From Rhodocollybia butyracea (lineage: Eukaryota; Basidiomycota; Agaricomycetes; Agaricales; Omphalotaceae): 64,000 bases of DNA. The number at the start of each line of letters is the position of its first letter. Position 1 is the stretch's first letter. The stretch is taken from positions 62,001 through 126,000 of the forward strand of contig JADNRY010000066.1 in NCBI GenBank assembly GCA_015501585.1, in the 5' to 3' direction. The notes under the pieces were generated by a model that was not told the DNA's origin, ran no database searches, and saw only the letters and a list, made by a program, of their open reading frames with translations. The position numbers and the translations under genes are program-made. Below are positions 31,038 through 42,999 of the stretch, one piece after another.

Positions 31038-32997
31038 TATTCTTGGTTCTGCGTTAGTGCATTGGTGCTGCAGTCGCCGTCAGGTTGTACAGCAACAACC
31101 TATGATAGACTGTAAGTCTGACCCTGTACTTAAACTTTGGGCGCTTCAACCGTATAAGTAACACATGACCCACATCCGAATCAGCACGCGCCAAAGGTCT
31201 TGATCTGTTTCTACAGCGACTTGCCACCTTGCAAAGATAACGTTTTCGTCGTTTGCAGTGGAACCCCGTGTGGACAATGAAGCTTTGAAGCTTTGAAGGG
31301 GAAAAATCTACTGAGCGACGAATTCCTCTTCATCGATGCCGAAGGCCACAAGGCTTCCCCGTACCAGAATTGCTGCCTTCTTGAAGAATATGAAGTGAAC
31401 TGACAGTGAACGACATGTGCCACTTTCGGACGGACGACGTCAAGGAGGATGAAGACATAGACCAACCAACTCCCGACCTGACGAATCTCACATGGACTTT
31501 CTTCAAACAAGCTGCGAAATTCTGAATCTCGTCTCATCGATCGAGATTCTTTGGCTCCTTTTCATTCTTACCTGTCGACTCCTTCGGAAGAATTGAAAGC
31601 ACGGGATGCGGACATTATAAGCTTTCCTTTTTGTTCGCCAATGCAGATGTTCATTTAGTTGACTGCAACGGTGAATTAGTTTGACTGTGCCCCTGCGGAT
31701 GTAATTGCTTCTGTTCATCGACTCAGAAACGTATCGACTTGTACAGGACCATTAAATAGTACAAGCATACTCCCTCGTCAAATCTGATATAAAAAAGTAC
31801 CTCTATACGGAGCTGACATATTCGAAAAAGTGAATGGTATTCCAGAAAATTTGTGATCCAGGCCTGGATGCACTCGAACTCGCGCTTCTCGATTCTCGGT
31901 GTCCAGTGACGCGTCGGCCGTCGGGTCCTCCTCCCTGACCCTCCTCCTCCCTCCTCCCTGGCGTTTTCCGAAAAATCCAAGAATCGCAGTGTACTGTATC
32001 ACTGATTATCATGCCACCATCATCTATCAATTCAATTCAATTCAACGGACTTCAACTTTTGAACTCCACCACCTTCCACCACCTGCGACTTCTATCACTG
32101 TCGACGACCATGCTATCTAATTGCGCAGAGACTCGTTCTTCTCGAGTGAAAAGTCAACCAATTGCCGTTCTTTGGATACACATTAGTTCAATACTGTCCT
32201 TATCTCAATCGACAACGACTATCCTCCGATTCAACAGAAGCCGAAAATGCCTTCTACGAATACTACAGCACACAATTCGCTTCTGGAACTGAAGCACTTC
32301 ACGCTTACTATTTTCATTGAAACCCAGGGAGCTAGCGGCACTCCCAGATTTTCTTTCTCGATTCACGCCGAGCTTCAAGACAGTGGATACATTGCAAAAC
32401 ACTTCCTCAACGGCTACGAAACCTTCCTCAAACGACTACCATCACCTCTGGCCAGCCGAGTTCCAACAACTAGCAATCCCAGCAAGACATAGTCATGGTA
32501 CCGATACACTGAAGGCAGTAGTAGCAGTGGGTACCTTGGGAGGGTAATCTGGATCATATCAGCACAGCATTGAACTCGGGTGCCACATGGTTGTTTACTT
32601 GTATTCGTTTTTATCACGATGATCCAGTCTATGCAGCAGAAAATCCCGGGTTTCCCTTCCTTCTCCAAATCGTACAATGATTCTTCCAATAACAGTCCGA
32701 TTAATACCTCGATGCAGTAATATTGCGTTCACAATGCGATTCTTATCAGAAACACCAAGTCCGAGTAGCTCGTTAACACTAGGTGCTGCTTCATCTACCA
32801 GGTCATTGTACGTTCAGAAGAAACTTTGGTGTAGTCAGAGTGCTGGACCTTTAAATAAGCGTAAGAAGGATCCAATCAGGACTGGAGAACTTCATGGCAT
32901 TCATAGGCCACTAAATCAAAAAATTTTAGACAGATGCGAATGTAATTTTACTTCAAACGAAGAAAAAAAAAATTGTTCAAAAGACAGATCGATGGAT
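31038..32997. other. About 2 kb with only doubtful ORFs
   Basis: The left end is the promoter of the BEACH gene. Between 32011 and 32547 two plus-strand frames are open and could be joined by a short intron (donor GTGAAA near 32149, acceptor TTAG near 32188), giving a product containing LISIDNDYPPIQQK and ELKHFTLTIFIET. I recognise no family and cannot choose the frame. An ACGCGT core lies near 31908. Confidence 0.3.
32964..32982 (-). terminator. Pol III terminator T runs of the tRNA-Pro gene
   Basis: On the minus strand, TTTT at about 32979-32982 and then a run of nine T at 32964-32972 follow the tRNA 3' end by 16-34 nt. Confidence 0.7.
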
Positions 32998-33090
32998 GGG
33001 CCTGACCGGGAATTGAACCCGGGACCTCGTCGAAAAGGCAGAGCAAATTTCTCACCCTAACAACGAATCATACTCCTAGACCATCAGGCC
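32998..33090 (-). tRNA. tRNA-Pro (anticodon AGG) with 21-nt intron
   Basis: On the minus strand the acceptor arm GGCCTGA pairs with TCAGGCC, the T arm CCGGG-TTCAATT-CCCGG is perfect, and the anticodon stem CGTTG/CGACG closes a loop TTAGGG(T). A 21-nt intron (33034-33054) lies one base 3' of the anticodon AGG, the canonical nuclear position, and carries CCTTT able to pair with the anticodon. Discriminator base is C. Two T runs downstream can terminate Pol III. Confidence 0.93.
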
Positions 33091-33688
33091 ATGATTGATC
33101 CGCTGTTTTAGATCATGAGAACTGTCAGTCACGAAAAAAATCGGAGCTGGCAGCACGGTGTAAGTATCAAAGTAATATTCTCTGGAGATCTGTGTAGCCA
33201 ACAAACAGTATATTCTATTCAGGCGATCTGCGACGTTTCTTTATCTGGGAAAGTCAAAGCGAGCTTTCGTGCTCCAGACCTTCTCCGTGTTAGCTCTCAA
33301 ATATGAACATAGTAAATGTACTGTAGAACCTTGGGTGATGAGCATAAAGGAGGCTATTTACTCTGCTTGGAGGCGCCGAAAGCATATATATATAAGTTTC
33401 TTGATTTGTGCCCAGAGGGTTGGTAAATCAACAAGAAACAGCCAGAGGTGCCTGCACCCATCGGCCTCCAAAAAAAACAATTACTTTAACACTTTCCTAC
33501 GTGTAGGTGCATTTAACTTCTTCCTCTTCGCAGGCGCAGCATCTCGAGCAAAGACCTCTCTTCATCTGAGCTCCCGTAAACATAACGCATACGTTTGGTC
33601 GACTGCCCACTGGGAGGTTCATCTTGGGTGCTAGTGCTAGGAGCGGATCCGTCCGCCGCCTTCTGAGGGAGTCACAGCATCGCCAGAT
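33091..33688. other. Spacer between tRNA-Pro and the kinesin 3' end
   Basis: Upstream flank of the tRNA and 3' flank of the kinesin gene. One 121-codon plus-strand ORF (33269-33634) has no family resemblance. Confidence 0.4.
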
Positions 33689-36600
33689 TTAGAGCTCTTC
33701 GAAACTTTCTTTGCTTTTTTGGATTTTCGGTTTTGGTCTGGGTGTGGATTTCGAACTTTTCCGGGCGGTCTTGCTCTTGCTCTGCGCCTTCTTTTGAGGG
33801 CTCTCCTCCCATTCACTGCCTTCATCTCCATCAATGAAGAGGCCCATACTAGGTTCGAATTGCTCCTCCTTGATATGCGCCAACTCAATGACAGGGGCCC
33901 GTGCCTTTCGAGTAGATCGAGACCGAGAATGAGCACGCGTGGGTTGGAGCGAAGGGTCTTGGGTCTCCTTTCCCACTGGCTCCAATGAGCTCCCTCTATC
34001 AATGTTCTCAAGTGCGCCAGCGATTTCATCTACTTCGTCTTGGTCGGTGTCGTTAGTGGTGGAAGGAATGACGGAAGGAGGAGCTAAGGAATGGTCCATG
34101 GCCAATGCTGTGGGGGCCCGAGAGGTAGGAGAAGGAAGAAGATTTGAAGCCGAATCAATGAGTGTGTTGCTGGAGCTCGAAACTAGATCTGGTTGAGTTT
34201 GAGGACCGGAACTAGTTTCTCCAATACTGGAACCTGAACCCGAAGCGGAGCCAGAGTCACCCGCTCCGCTGGACACAGTTTCAAAAACACGAGATTCCAG
34301 ATCCGCATATTCTGATACGGGAATCTCCCACTCGCCTTCGTCGTGGTCTACTTGGTGTGACCCAGTTTCTGATAGGGATGCTGAAACTGAAACAGCTCGT
34401 GCTTTCCCTTTTCCCTTCACATCTTGTTTCTTCTTCTTTCTCGCACCAGTAGTGTCGGCCACCTGCGCACAGTCGGCGTCCTGATCCAATACCTGAGAAA
34501 CATGGTCGTCCGGACTGAGCTTTCGCTTTCTCGATGATCTGGTGATCATGTTAGGAGATGACATCAGCTCAACTGCAGGCGAAGGCGAGTAAGCTGGTTT
34601 GGATAACCAAGCGGCTAAAGAATTGGTGCTTTCGCCTCGTCTCTTTACTTTTAACACCTTGACTCCAGGTGTGGCAGTGCGAGGGGGCGACGAAGGAATG
34701 GCGGCGTTGGTCGCAATGGCGTTTTCAAGGGCAGTAATTCTATTGAAAAGAATAGGCTATTAGTACAAGTTTTGACGGTAGAAATTAGATGCGATATGAT
34801 AAAGATGAAATGAATGTGTGGGTTGAAGGAATGGGGTGCGTAGGGATCGGTTCCGTGGATATTATGAAGTATAAAAGAAAGTATAGAAGTATCGCTCTGA
34901 ATATCCGCAAGTGGTTCGACGTGCTAACACACTTCCGCAGAGCGCGTCAATGAGGGGCTGGATTGACAGACTGGACCAAAGGTTTCGACCACCGGGGTAG
35001 CGCGGGACGAGTAAACGAAAGCGGTGACAGCGGTGTGGGAGGTGACTCCACTGCAAGAGGAATTGCCATCTTTCCTTTGAGTCTCAGCCTCGGCATTGAG
35101 GTAGTCCGAGCACTGGACCCAGACGAGTGGATCGAGGAGGGAGACTCAAACAATGGTAAACCGAATCTGCGCTTCTGCAGGTTTTGCTCAACACTCATCA
35201 ACTTCACAAGAGGCAAACTCTGCAACCCATGTGAGGACGGCGGTGTCGGCTGAGAGAAAGCTTTTCGGGTTACAGACACAGGAGGATTGTGATCGGACGA
35301 TACACCTACACCTACACCAGATGGCTGATTTGAACGGATAGGCGACGGCTGTCCTCCGCGTTGCTGCGGGAAAAACGGGGAAGGCGACGACGTTGTAGAC
35401 GAATACACTGATACCGGAATATGCCGTTGTACCAGTGAAGTTTTGGCGATGCTCTGGGATTGACTTCGGCGTTGAGGATTACCCTCCGTCGCTTCGCCAT
35501 CACCAACCTTTCCGCGAACTCGAGTCCTACTAGTTGCCCGAGATCTGCTCGATCGCTTGCCGGGCTTGGAAAATGTATCTGGTATCCTTGTCTGATTCAC
35601 CTGTCGTTGGGCTTGTAGTTGCTCTGGACCTGGGGTCGAAGGTAAAACCGTAATAACTCGGTCGAGATGATCCATGAGATATACCGCGCAGACGAATCCA
35701 CATAGGAAGGCCGTTGTCACTAGCACCAGTGGAAAAGACTGTGGCGCAGAACTAGGAAGAGTATAGGGGAAAGGAGGAGGAAGTATAGAAGCAGCAACGG
35801 ATTTCAGGGGAGCGGTGGGGGGAGGAGAGAAGCAGTTTGGACAGGCAGGAAGCGATGCTGAGAAGGATACAGATAAAGATATGGATATGGGAACAGAAGA
35901 AGCACGTCTATGTCCATGTCTGCAGCTGCAGTGTATCGTATGTGGCGAAACAAGATGTGTAGGAGAAGATGTACAGGTAGAAAGAGAAACCAAAGAAACA
36001 TCAGATGCAGATACATACCTATCCCTGACTTGTGTGTTATCCGGGATGAACGAATAAGCACGACGGTAAAACGCAAGTGCTCGAGGAAGGTCGTTGCTGA
36101 ATATCGGAATACAAATCAGTATAAATGTATGAATAGAGCATGTCGACATACTTGTCGTGTTGCGCCTGCCGAGCCTGCAACAACCACGACCTAGCTAGGC
36201 GAGTATTACTGGGTGAGACCGAAATCGAAGTCGTCGGAGTAGGGCTAGATTTCTGTTTGACCGATACAGGTGCGCTGCGGACATCGCGTTGAGGCCTCTT
36301 GCCCCTTCCTCCTTTTCCTTTCGTATTTTCACGTGCGGAAATTATTGATACAGGTATTGAGGGCGGAGGAGACTCATGCGGCGCCATTGGGGAGAGTGAT
36401 GGTGAAGCTGGGGTTGGCTTTTGCGAACCAGAGAGGCGAGTTATAGGAGCTAGTGACCCGGAAGCGGACGAGGAGCCAAGGTCACGAGGGGACGTGCCTT
36501 CGGGGACGGGTGAGACAAAGGTCGCACCTGCAGAATGAGAAGGGGACGGTTGACGCGGCAATGCAGGAATCGATTCGTCCCCGTCGTCATCGACAAGCTG

Positions 36601-38925
36601 ATCGACCTCTTCATCGGATTGATTATCAGCGCATGACAAGTCCATATCGACGTCTGTGTTTCCATCGAGTTGGGTCTTAACCTCCGAACCAAGACCTTTA
36701 CATGCAGGGTCGTCATGGGCTACCTGTAGCGGCGTTTCTATGCGTTCCGAGAGTAAAGGGTCCCGCTTCGAACTCTCGTCAGTAAGAATGTATTTTTCTA
36801 AGCATAACCTAACTTACTGAAACTACACGATCAAGCATTTTCACTCCTTCCAGTTCCTCTTGCATTCGCTCTTCGAAACCCCCTTGGTCCGCCCTCGCGT
36901 CGTTCTCTTCCACCTTTACTTCCTGCGCAAATTCCTGTTCGTCCTCCACCCCCTGTGCGACATTACTCAATAAATCGGACATACTTTGGTCTTGTATCAT
37001 CGCCAGATCTTCCATGTCCAGTTCTATGTCGGCTTCCTGCTCCACTTCTTCCTGATTAGCCTCTTCTATCTCTTCACGTATCTCTTCATCCACCTCCCTC
37101 TTGAATTCCTCCTCTTCCTCTTTTTTCACAAATTGGATGCCTTCCTCGCGAAGCTTAGCCATCCTTCGTTCGACCTCGATTTCAACCGCTTTAGATATCT
37201 AGCAAGGAGTATTTCATCGTAAGTCGATATGCATCGAAAGAGTGGAGACAATTAAACACACCCGTTCCTCGATTTCCTCTTCGGTCATGATGATTCCAGT
37301 GGAAGGCGCACGGACACCGCCAAACGAGCTCCTTGGAAACCCAGGAGCCATTGGCAACCTCGAAGACCGATGTCCCGTTAAACTCATTCGCAAAGACCCT
37401 CCCTGAACCTGCGGAACCGGAATTTGTGAAACTCTTCTTGAGCGTTTCTTCGGTGACAACTTGCTATTTTTCCTCGCATCACGGGAAGTAGAAGGGCGAT
37501 GACGACTAGTGAACCGTTGTCTCGGCTCATAGATTGCTGGAGCATTGACATCGGAGGTAGAAGAGGGGAAGGGCACAGAAAAGTCGAATGTTTTCACTGA
37601 TGGAACTTTGCTTTCCGGACGTGGGGGAGGTAAAACCTTGTTCTCTATTCGACGGGCCTGCGAAGCGAAACTATGATATCGTTTAAGAAAGAAAAGACAT
37701 TTCAATAATTCACTATACTCACCCAACGCTGCGTACGAGGTCAGTTCGGAATTTGATTCCTGGTGCCAGACAAACGATGATCAGCGCCAAGGACGTCCCA
37801 CCAAGAGCATCGGACAAAAGTCTAGTCAAAGACGAGTCACGGTGGGGAACTAATTTGAGTTTGGGAGAAACTGAAGCTTTTGCGGCCCGGGAAACTGCGC
37901 GTGCATTATCGTTCAACACACTAACGACTTTTCCCAAAGCGGTCAAGCTTGTGTTGATAGCGGCACTCTCCTTCATCCTTTCGCGATTGTTCCCCGTCAG
38001 ATTATTATTCTCGGACCCAGCCAAGTCGAGAAGGTGAAGTTTGCCCACTGAACGAGAGTTTGGAAGAGTGACATAGAGCGTCAGAACGGCATGACTCCTC
38101 GAAGAATGTGAGTTTAAGAGGGTTGCGCCAGTACTCCGATGTCGAGAAGCATCGGCGTATAACGAACGAAACTCGTCCGAGGATTCAACGGCATGTGTTG
38201 AAAGCTGAGGTAGATGGATGGAAGTTCCAAATGAAAGTGGCGGCGGCCCTGTGTGTGTATCAGTTGTCCCTGCTGACGATGTAGATAGAATTTGAAGTTT
38301 CCTCCGCCGATCAGGCGGAACAAGAAGGTCGAATGGGTTATCAAGGTATAGTTCTAGAAAAGACATGCTATACGAGACATTTAGTACAATGGAGAGTTAG
38401 AAACCAATTAGGTCACTCACTGATAACATTGGTCAGTTCGTCTCTTAAACAATTCCTCAACAACAAGCCCAATGATTCCCTGGTCGTCTCCGCCATTCCC
38501 TTGCATCGAGAACGTTTTGCCCGAACTTGTGACACCGTACGCGAAGACTGTGGCCACTGCTCCTGATAAAACCTGGTCAATGAGGGGAAGAATGTCGTGC
38601 GTGAAAAGTGACTTTGTAGACGCAGAGTCATTGATTGTGGGAGACGACAGGTACTGTTGTGGTCCGTAGGCAGAATGAAATGGATAATGCTGCGTTAAAC
38701 CGTCTTTTGACACAACTATGCCTGGTTCAAGATTGGCGGATTTGCTAGGGTCGGTGTTTTCTTTGTCGGGGATAGGAGAAAAATGTGAGACAACGTGAAC
38801 ACCGTCGTCGCAGACTTCGCCAGTGAGTGGAGGGCGAAGTCTGGCTGGAGAGAAAGAAAAAAATGTTAGTCTTCGGGAAAAGCAAAACCAAAGGTGAACT
38901 TACCAACGATGCGCACTGCAGACAT
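33689..38925 (-). CDS. Kinesin-like motor protein with coiled-coil, disordered tail and TPR-like segment
   Basis: Start ATG at 38925 (MSAVRIVARLRPPL, the usual first motor strand after one intron). Motor motifs: P-loop GVTSSGKT, switch I NSHSSRSH, switch II LLDLAGSE. After the motor comes an acidic Glu-rich coiled coil (near 36.8-37.2 kb), a Ser/Pro-rich linker, and a TPR-like helix pair (SWLLQARQAQHDN..LPRALAFYRRAYSFIPDN). From there the best join is AG|GTATGT at 36018 to TACTAAT..CAATAG|A at 34740, a 1,279-bp intron giving VRDR-ITALENAIAT and a Lys-rich, nuclear-looking C-terminus ending at 33689. Intron retention instead gives another tail (see 34947-36018). The kinesin subfamily is not assigned. 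Confidence 0.85.
34947..36018 (-). other. Open reading frame filling the long kinesin intron (possible alternative C-terminus)
   Basis: Read straight through the AG|GTATGT donor at 36018, the kinesin frame stays open for about 356 codons to TGA at 34947-34949. The sequence is Ser/Pro-rich and basic, with one hydrophobic stretch long enough to cross a membrane (FPLVLVTTAFLCGFVCAVYLM, near 35685-35745). Such a length without stops is very unlikely by chance. It could be an alternative terminal exon, a coding exon with smaller introns, or a nested gene starting at an internal Met such as MDHLDRVITVL. No homologous family is recognised. Confidence 0.45.
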
Positions 38926-39024
38926 GAATGATAGTTTGATGATAGGAAGAGAGGGAGCAATTGCAGAGTTAAACGCGTTTCAACCATTCACGTGCTCGAC
39001 ACGCGATCGTGACCGCGAGTCGCG

Positions 39025-39030
39025 ACGCGT
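39025..39030. promoter_or_regulatory. ACGCGT (MluI cell-cycle box) upstream of the kinesin
   Basis: ACGCGT lies 100 bp upstream of the kinesin ATG in a CpG-rich patch (TCGCGACGCGTCGA). This core is bound by MBF-type factors that drive G1/S genes in fungi. Use here is inference. Confidence 0.35.
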
Positions 39031-39117
39031 CGATGTAAAGATGATAACTTATCACAGCGCTACATAGTACTACACTAAGCTATTGAATGATCAGCATTTT
39101 ACTTCAAAAAGCTACAT

Positions 39118-42100
39118 TTACACATATCTAACAAACGCATTTCCACAAAATAAACACCTATGTACCGCCTCAAGGAGCTCTTCCACAAACCAGCTATCAC
39201 GAACTGCTGGAGGTAAAAAATCCTTTCCGTCTCCCTCTGCCAGACTCGAAAATGGAAGGAAGGCTTTCCTCGTACATCCAATGCATGTCCGTACTTGTGC
39301 TGTGGACAAGATAAATGTCGTTACCGAACACCGAGCTACGCATTACAAAAACAGTGAGAAATCAGACGAGTCAGCGGAAAGGTCAAAACTCACACCACAT
39401 ATGCCCATTACTGCATGTAGCACCAATGATATCCTGCAAAGGAACATCTACTCCACACGCAGGACATTTCTCGTTAAGATGAGAATTATGCTCAGGTTGC
39501 GATATCGACACGATCTGATTCACGATCTCGGACAGTTGCCTGCCTTCTGCGGATAAGTTCTCTGGAGATCCCGGAAGTGTAGATTGTACCACAAGTCGGA
39601 GGATGAAAGGGATCTCTTCGTCTATGAAATGGAATTATTGAGCTATGAGTTCCAAAGAAAATAAGACAGCCTACGATTGAAGGCCTGAACTACAGCAGAC
39701 AAATGCCTTATAAATGTCCTTAAATTTCGATGCGAGATCGCCATTAAAAGTCCTTGAGCAACAGCACCATAGTCAGCCTGTTTTTGAAAATCAGATGATA
39801 ATTTCTGTTCGGGATGAAATAAGTCTACATCTTATCACAAGCGAAAAAAACCAAATCCGCACCCAAGCGTAATCAGCCAACGACAGCCTCCTCCTCAAGC
39901 CCAAAAGTTTGTTATACCCAAATAGATGTCTTTTCAGGCTGTTCCGTAGATGTTTGCGGGTATCAAAATCGACAGCTGGTGGTTGTGGCTGATCCAAGGC
40001 ATCGAAATGGATATTAGTTGTATGGTCGTCCTCCAGTTCACCATTTTCAAGACGTAGGATTTCAATCAATTGTTTATGAAGGCGCATAAGGACAGGACGT
40101 CGGCGAAAGTGAAATAGAACTGGACGGAGAATATAAAGTGGTATCGGTTCTGGGTTGGGGTTGAGTACAGCATATCGGGGACGCAGCAGCTGCAGGGACG
40201 TACCAACTTTCGAGGTACTCAAGACGTTCTTGAGAGTATCCAATATTCTTTCATCGCTTGCATCGTCCCATAGTTGTGCAACAGTGAATATGCTATTATG
40301 CTTAGCATCGTGCTTATAACTGAAATCTGCGGGGCGCGATGCCCTACAAACAGCAAATAAAACTCAGAACAAACTAGATGAAGGGCAAGTAGTAAACTCA
40401 CTCGTGAATCCACATCACACTTCCAAGATAATTATCATAACAAACCATCCCGCTAGTTCTCATCACATCAGCGAAAGTCACTCCCTCACGCTCGACGCGC
40501 ATAAACACCCCCCGCACAGTCGTTGATAAACTCCCACTGTCCAGCACTGTTTCGTTTCCTTGTATTGGTGAAACATCTAGTACCGGCCCACTCCCAGCGA
40601 TCCCGTACACGACATGAAAAGACCCATCCACCAGACACACCAGCAGGGCATCCCGATGCCGTAGATACTGCAACCCAGATACTGGTTGGAGAAATGAAGA
40701 TCCAACAGATTGTTTTTGAGTTTTGAGCTGAACGGAGCGAAGTCCAGACCAGCTTGGTGGAGTGCTTGGGTTGGTAGACGAAAAAGTAGGAAAAACAGAT
40801 GGGTAATTCCAAAAATGGATCGTTCCAGGTCTGTTATAAACCAAGACGGACTAAGAGAACGGTTTGGGCTTTTGGTTATCGGAAACAAAAAAAAAAAAAA
40901 AGGATCAGCGTACTGGATGCCCGGGCAGCGCAATCCACTTCAGCGATGTAAGCGCGCCTTTGCGCGTATCCGAAACTGTTGTCTCGAGGTGTTCGAAAAC
41001 CGTTGAGTTGACGAGGGCAAATTGAAAAGGTGAACTCTTCGAGATAGGCTGCAAGGTTTGCTTGATCCTAACGAGTCCAATGGTTCCGTCGGGAGTAGAG
41101 TACGCTACTAATGCGATACCTGTAAAGACACTGGGTCAATCCTCCCAGTCAAAGATCGAAGGTTGAACATGCATGTCATAGGTTGAACAAGTATCCACGG
41201 GGAGACTGCCACCTGCAATATCCAGGTATCTGAGACGCGAAGTCTACACTCAATTCTTATTTTATGCTCGGTCTGTTCATCGTATCTTTAAAAGTATGAG
41301 CTTGAGAAACACGCATCGAGGCGATTTTACCTCATAAAGAGAAGATCTCCAGTCCGATTCCCGCAAACCAGCAACGACAAGTCTAGTTCTGGTGCCGGTG
41401 ATAGCAGAAAATCTGCTTTGGAGGACCAAGAGATACCTGTGTATGGTGATCAGATGCGCGCCAAATGTCCAGCGGACGAGGAAAAACTGACACAAGATCT
41501 GGGCAGCAATGGTGCTAGCGGTACGAGAAATGGATTCATCTTTGAGAAAAATTTCCAAGAGGAAGCTCGTTACATTGGATATCTAGGACAGTGAATCCGA
41601 TTGAGAATAACTCTGTGCAAAACAACTTACCTTTTTCCATTCGCCTTTCAAACCATTCTTTCCAGCGGCCCATAGCGTTAGATCCATATTACTACTGAGA
41701 ACAGCTAGGACACAACTAAAATGGCAAGATTCAACTGAAGTCGGAAGCAGGAAACGACAATTGAATCTCACCCTGCATCCCGCGTAATATGGCTTGGAGA
41801 AAGCGTCATGGACCAGACAGTAATGTCCATAGACCCAAGAGACGTGGCACCCCAATCTGGATAATACGAATAGTGTGAAAACAGGGTATATAATCCCAAG
41901 AGCGTGTATCACTTACCTTGCGAGTAATCAGTCCACCTAGTCGCGTCCGTTTTATCAAACGTTATCAAAGTCCTGAACCAGCCCAACGATGGTCTATCTT
42001 CCCTATCTTCATCGACTGAGGATTTCAGAGCAGAGTTTGTGTCAAAGTTTATTCCGTGTTCCGGAGTCTAGCAAATGGTACCTTCATCAGTCGCTTAGCG

Positions 42101-42305
42101 AAATTGCGAGGACGAGCTAACCATAATGTAGACGGCAGATTTGGAGGTGAAAAAGACCTGCCCATCTTGAGACCACTAAGTTGAAATAAAAGATTAGAAG
42201 ACGCGCTGCAAGTGATTCGAGGTACAGACTTGAAGGCATGTTTATCGATGGAGAGGTGATGACGGTGGGTACATTCAAAGAGGTATAAACCGGGGAAGGA
42301 TCCAT
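39118..42305 (-). CDS. Transcription factor IIIC 90 kDa subunit (Sfc9/TFC9-like)
   Basis: The N-terminal beta-propeller has WSQDGQVFFTSKSAVYIM, GWFRTLITFDK, SQDWGATSLGSMDITVWSMTLSPSHITRDAGCVLAVLSSNMDLTLW split over exons, the pattern of the TFIIIC delta/90 kDa family. The C-terminus is the TFIIIC zinc finger: CPACGVDVPLQ, ATCSNGHMW, VRTCIGCTRKAF and CLFCG. TFIIIC binds the internal promoter boxes of tRNA genes and recruits TFIIIB. The C-terminal stop at 39118 is secure. The start at 42305 (MDPSPVYTSL) is less sure, because the first intron phase does not join cleanly to WSQDGQ. Confidence 0.82.
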
Positions 42306-42406
42306 TGAGACGCGTTGCACCTTTCGCACAACTTGCAAGAATATAATCAGTAGACCGTTGCGACGTTCATGAAGAAAAGCGCTGGTATTTTAGCGCTGGT
42401 ATCTTT

Positions 42407-42509
<103 letters not shown>

Positions 42510-42597
42510 GTTTCTGTATGTTTGTCTTTGTTAGCGACTATGTGTTTATTTTTTTTTTGTTTCTTTATGATTACGCAAGCGAGTGGTCATCATAATG

Positions 42598-42693
<96 letters not shown>
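42598..42693. repeat. Poly(A) tract, 96 nt
   Basis: An uninterrupted A run lies 89 bp from the T run. Apart from these two tracts the longest runs I see in the window are about 15 nt or shorter. Confidence 0.95.
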
Positions 42694-42695
<2 letters not shown>

Positions 42696-42999
42696 TCATA
42701 TGAAATGGCAATCCTCTCTCTCTTCTATACAACGTATTAGGTCGCTCGTATACAGTAGTAGTAGGTACACGACGGTCACGATGCGCCCTGGCATGGCCTG
42801 ACCTTTTCCCCTATATTGACTACGGAGCGTTTGAGACACCTCGCCATTGGATTACTTCCCCGAATCTCAGACTTGCTCCCATATCTACCAGACTATCTCG
42901 CCCTATCTATGACTCCTGGCATTTCTCGGAAGCTTACGAGTAACGAGCTCAAACCGCATTCTCCAATCGCCCAGTTAACACCGATTCTTCATTGTACAG

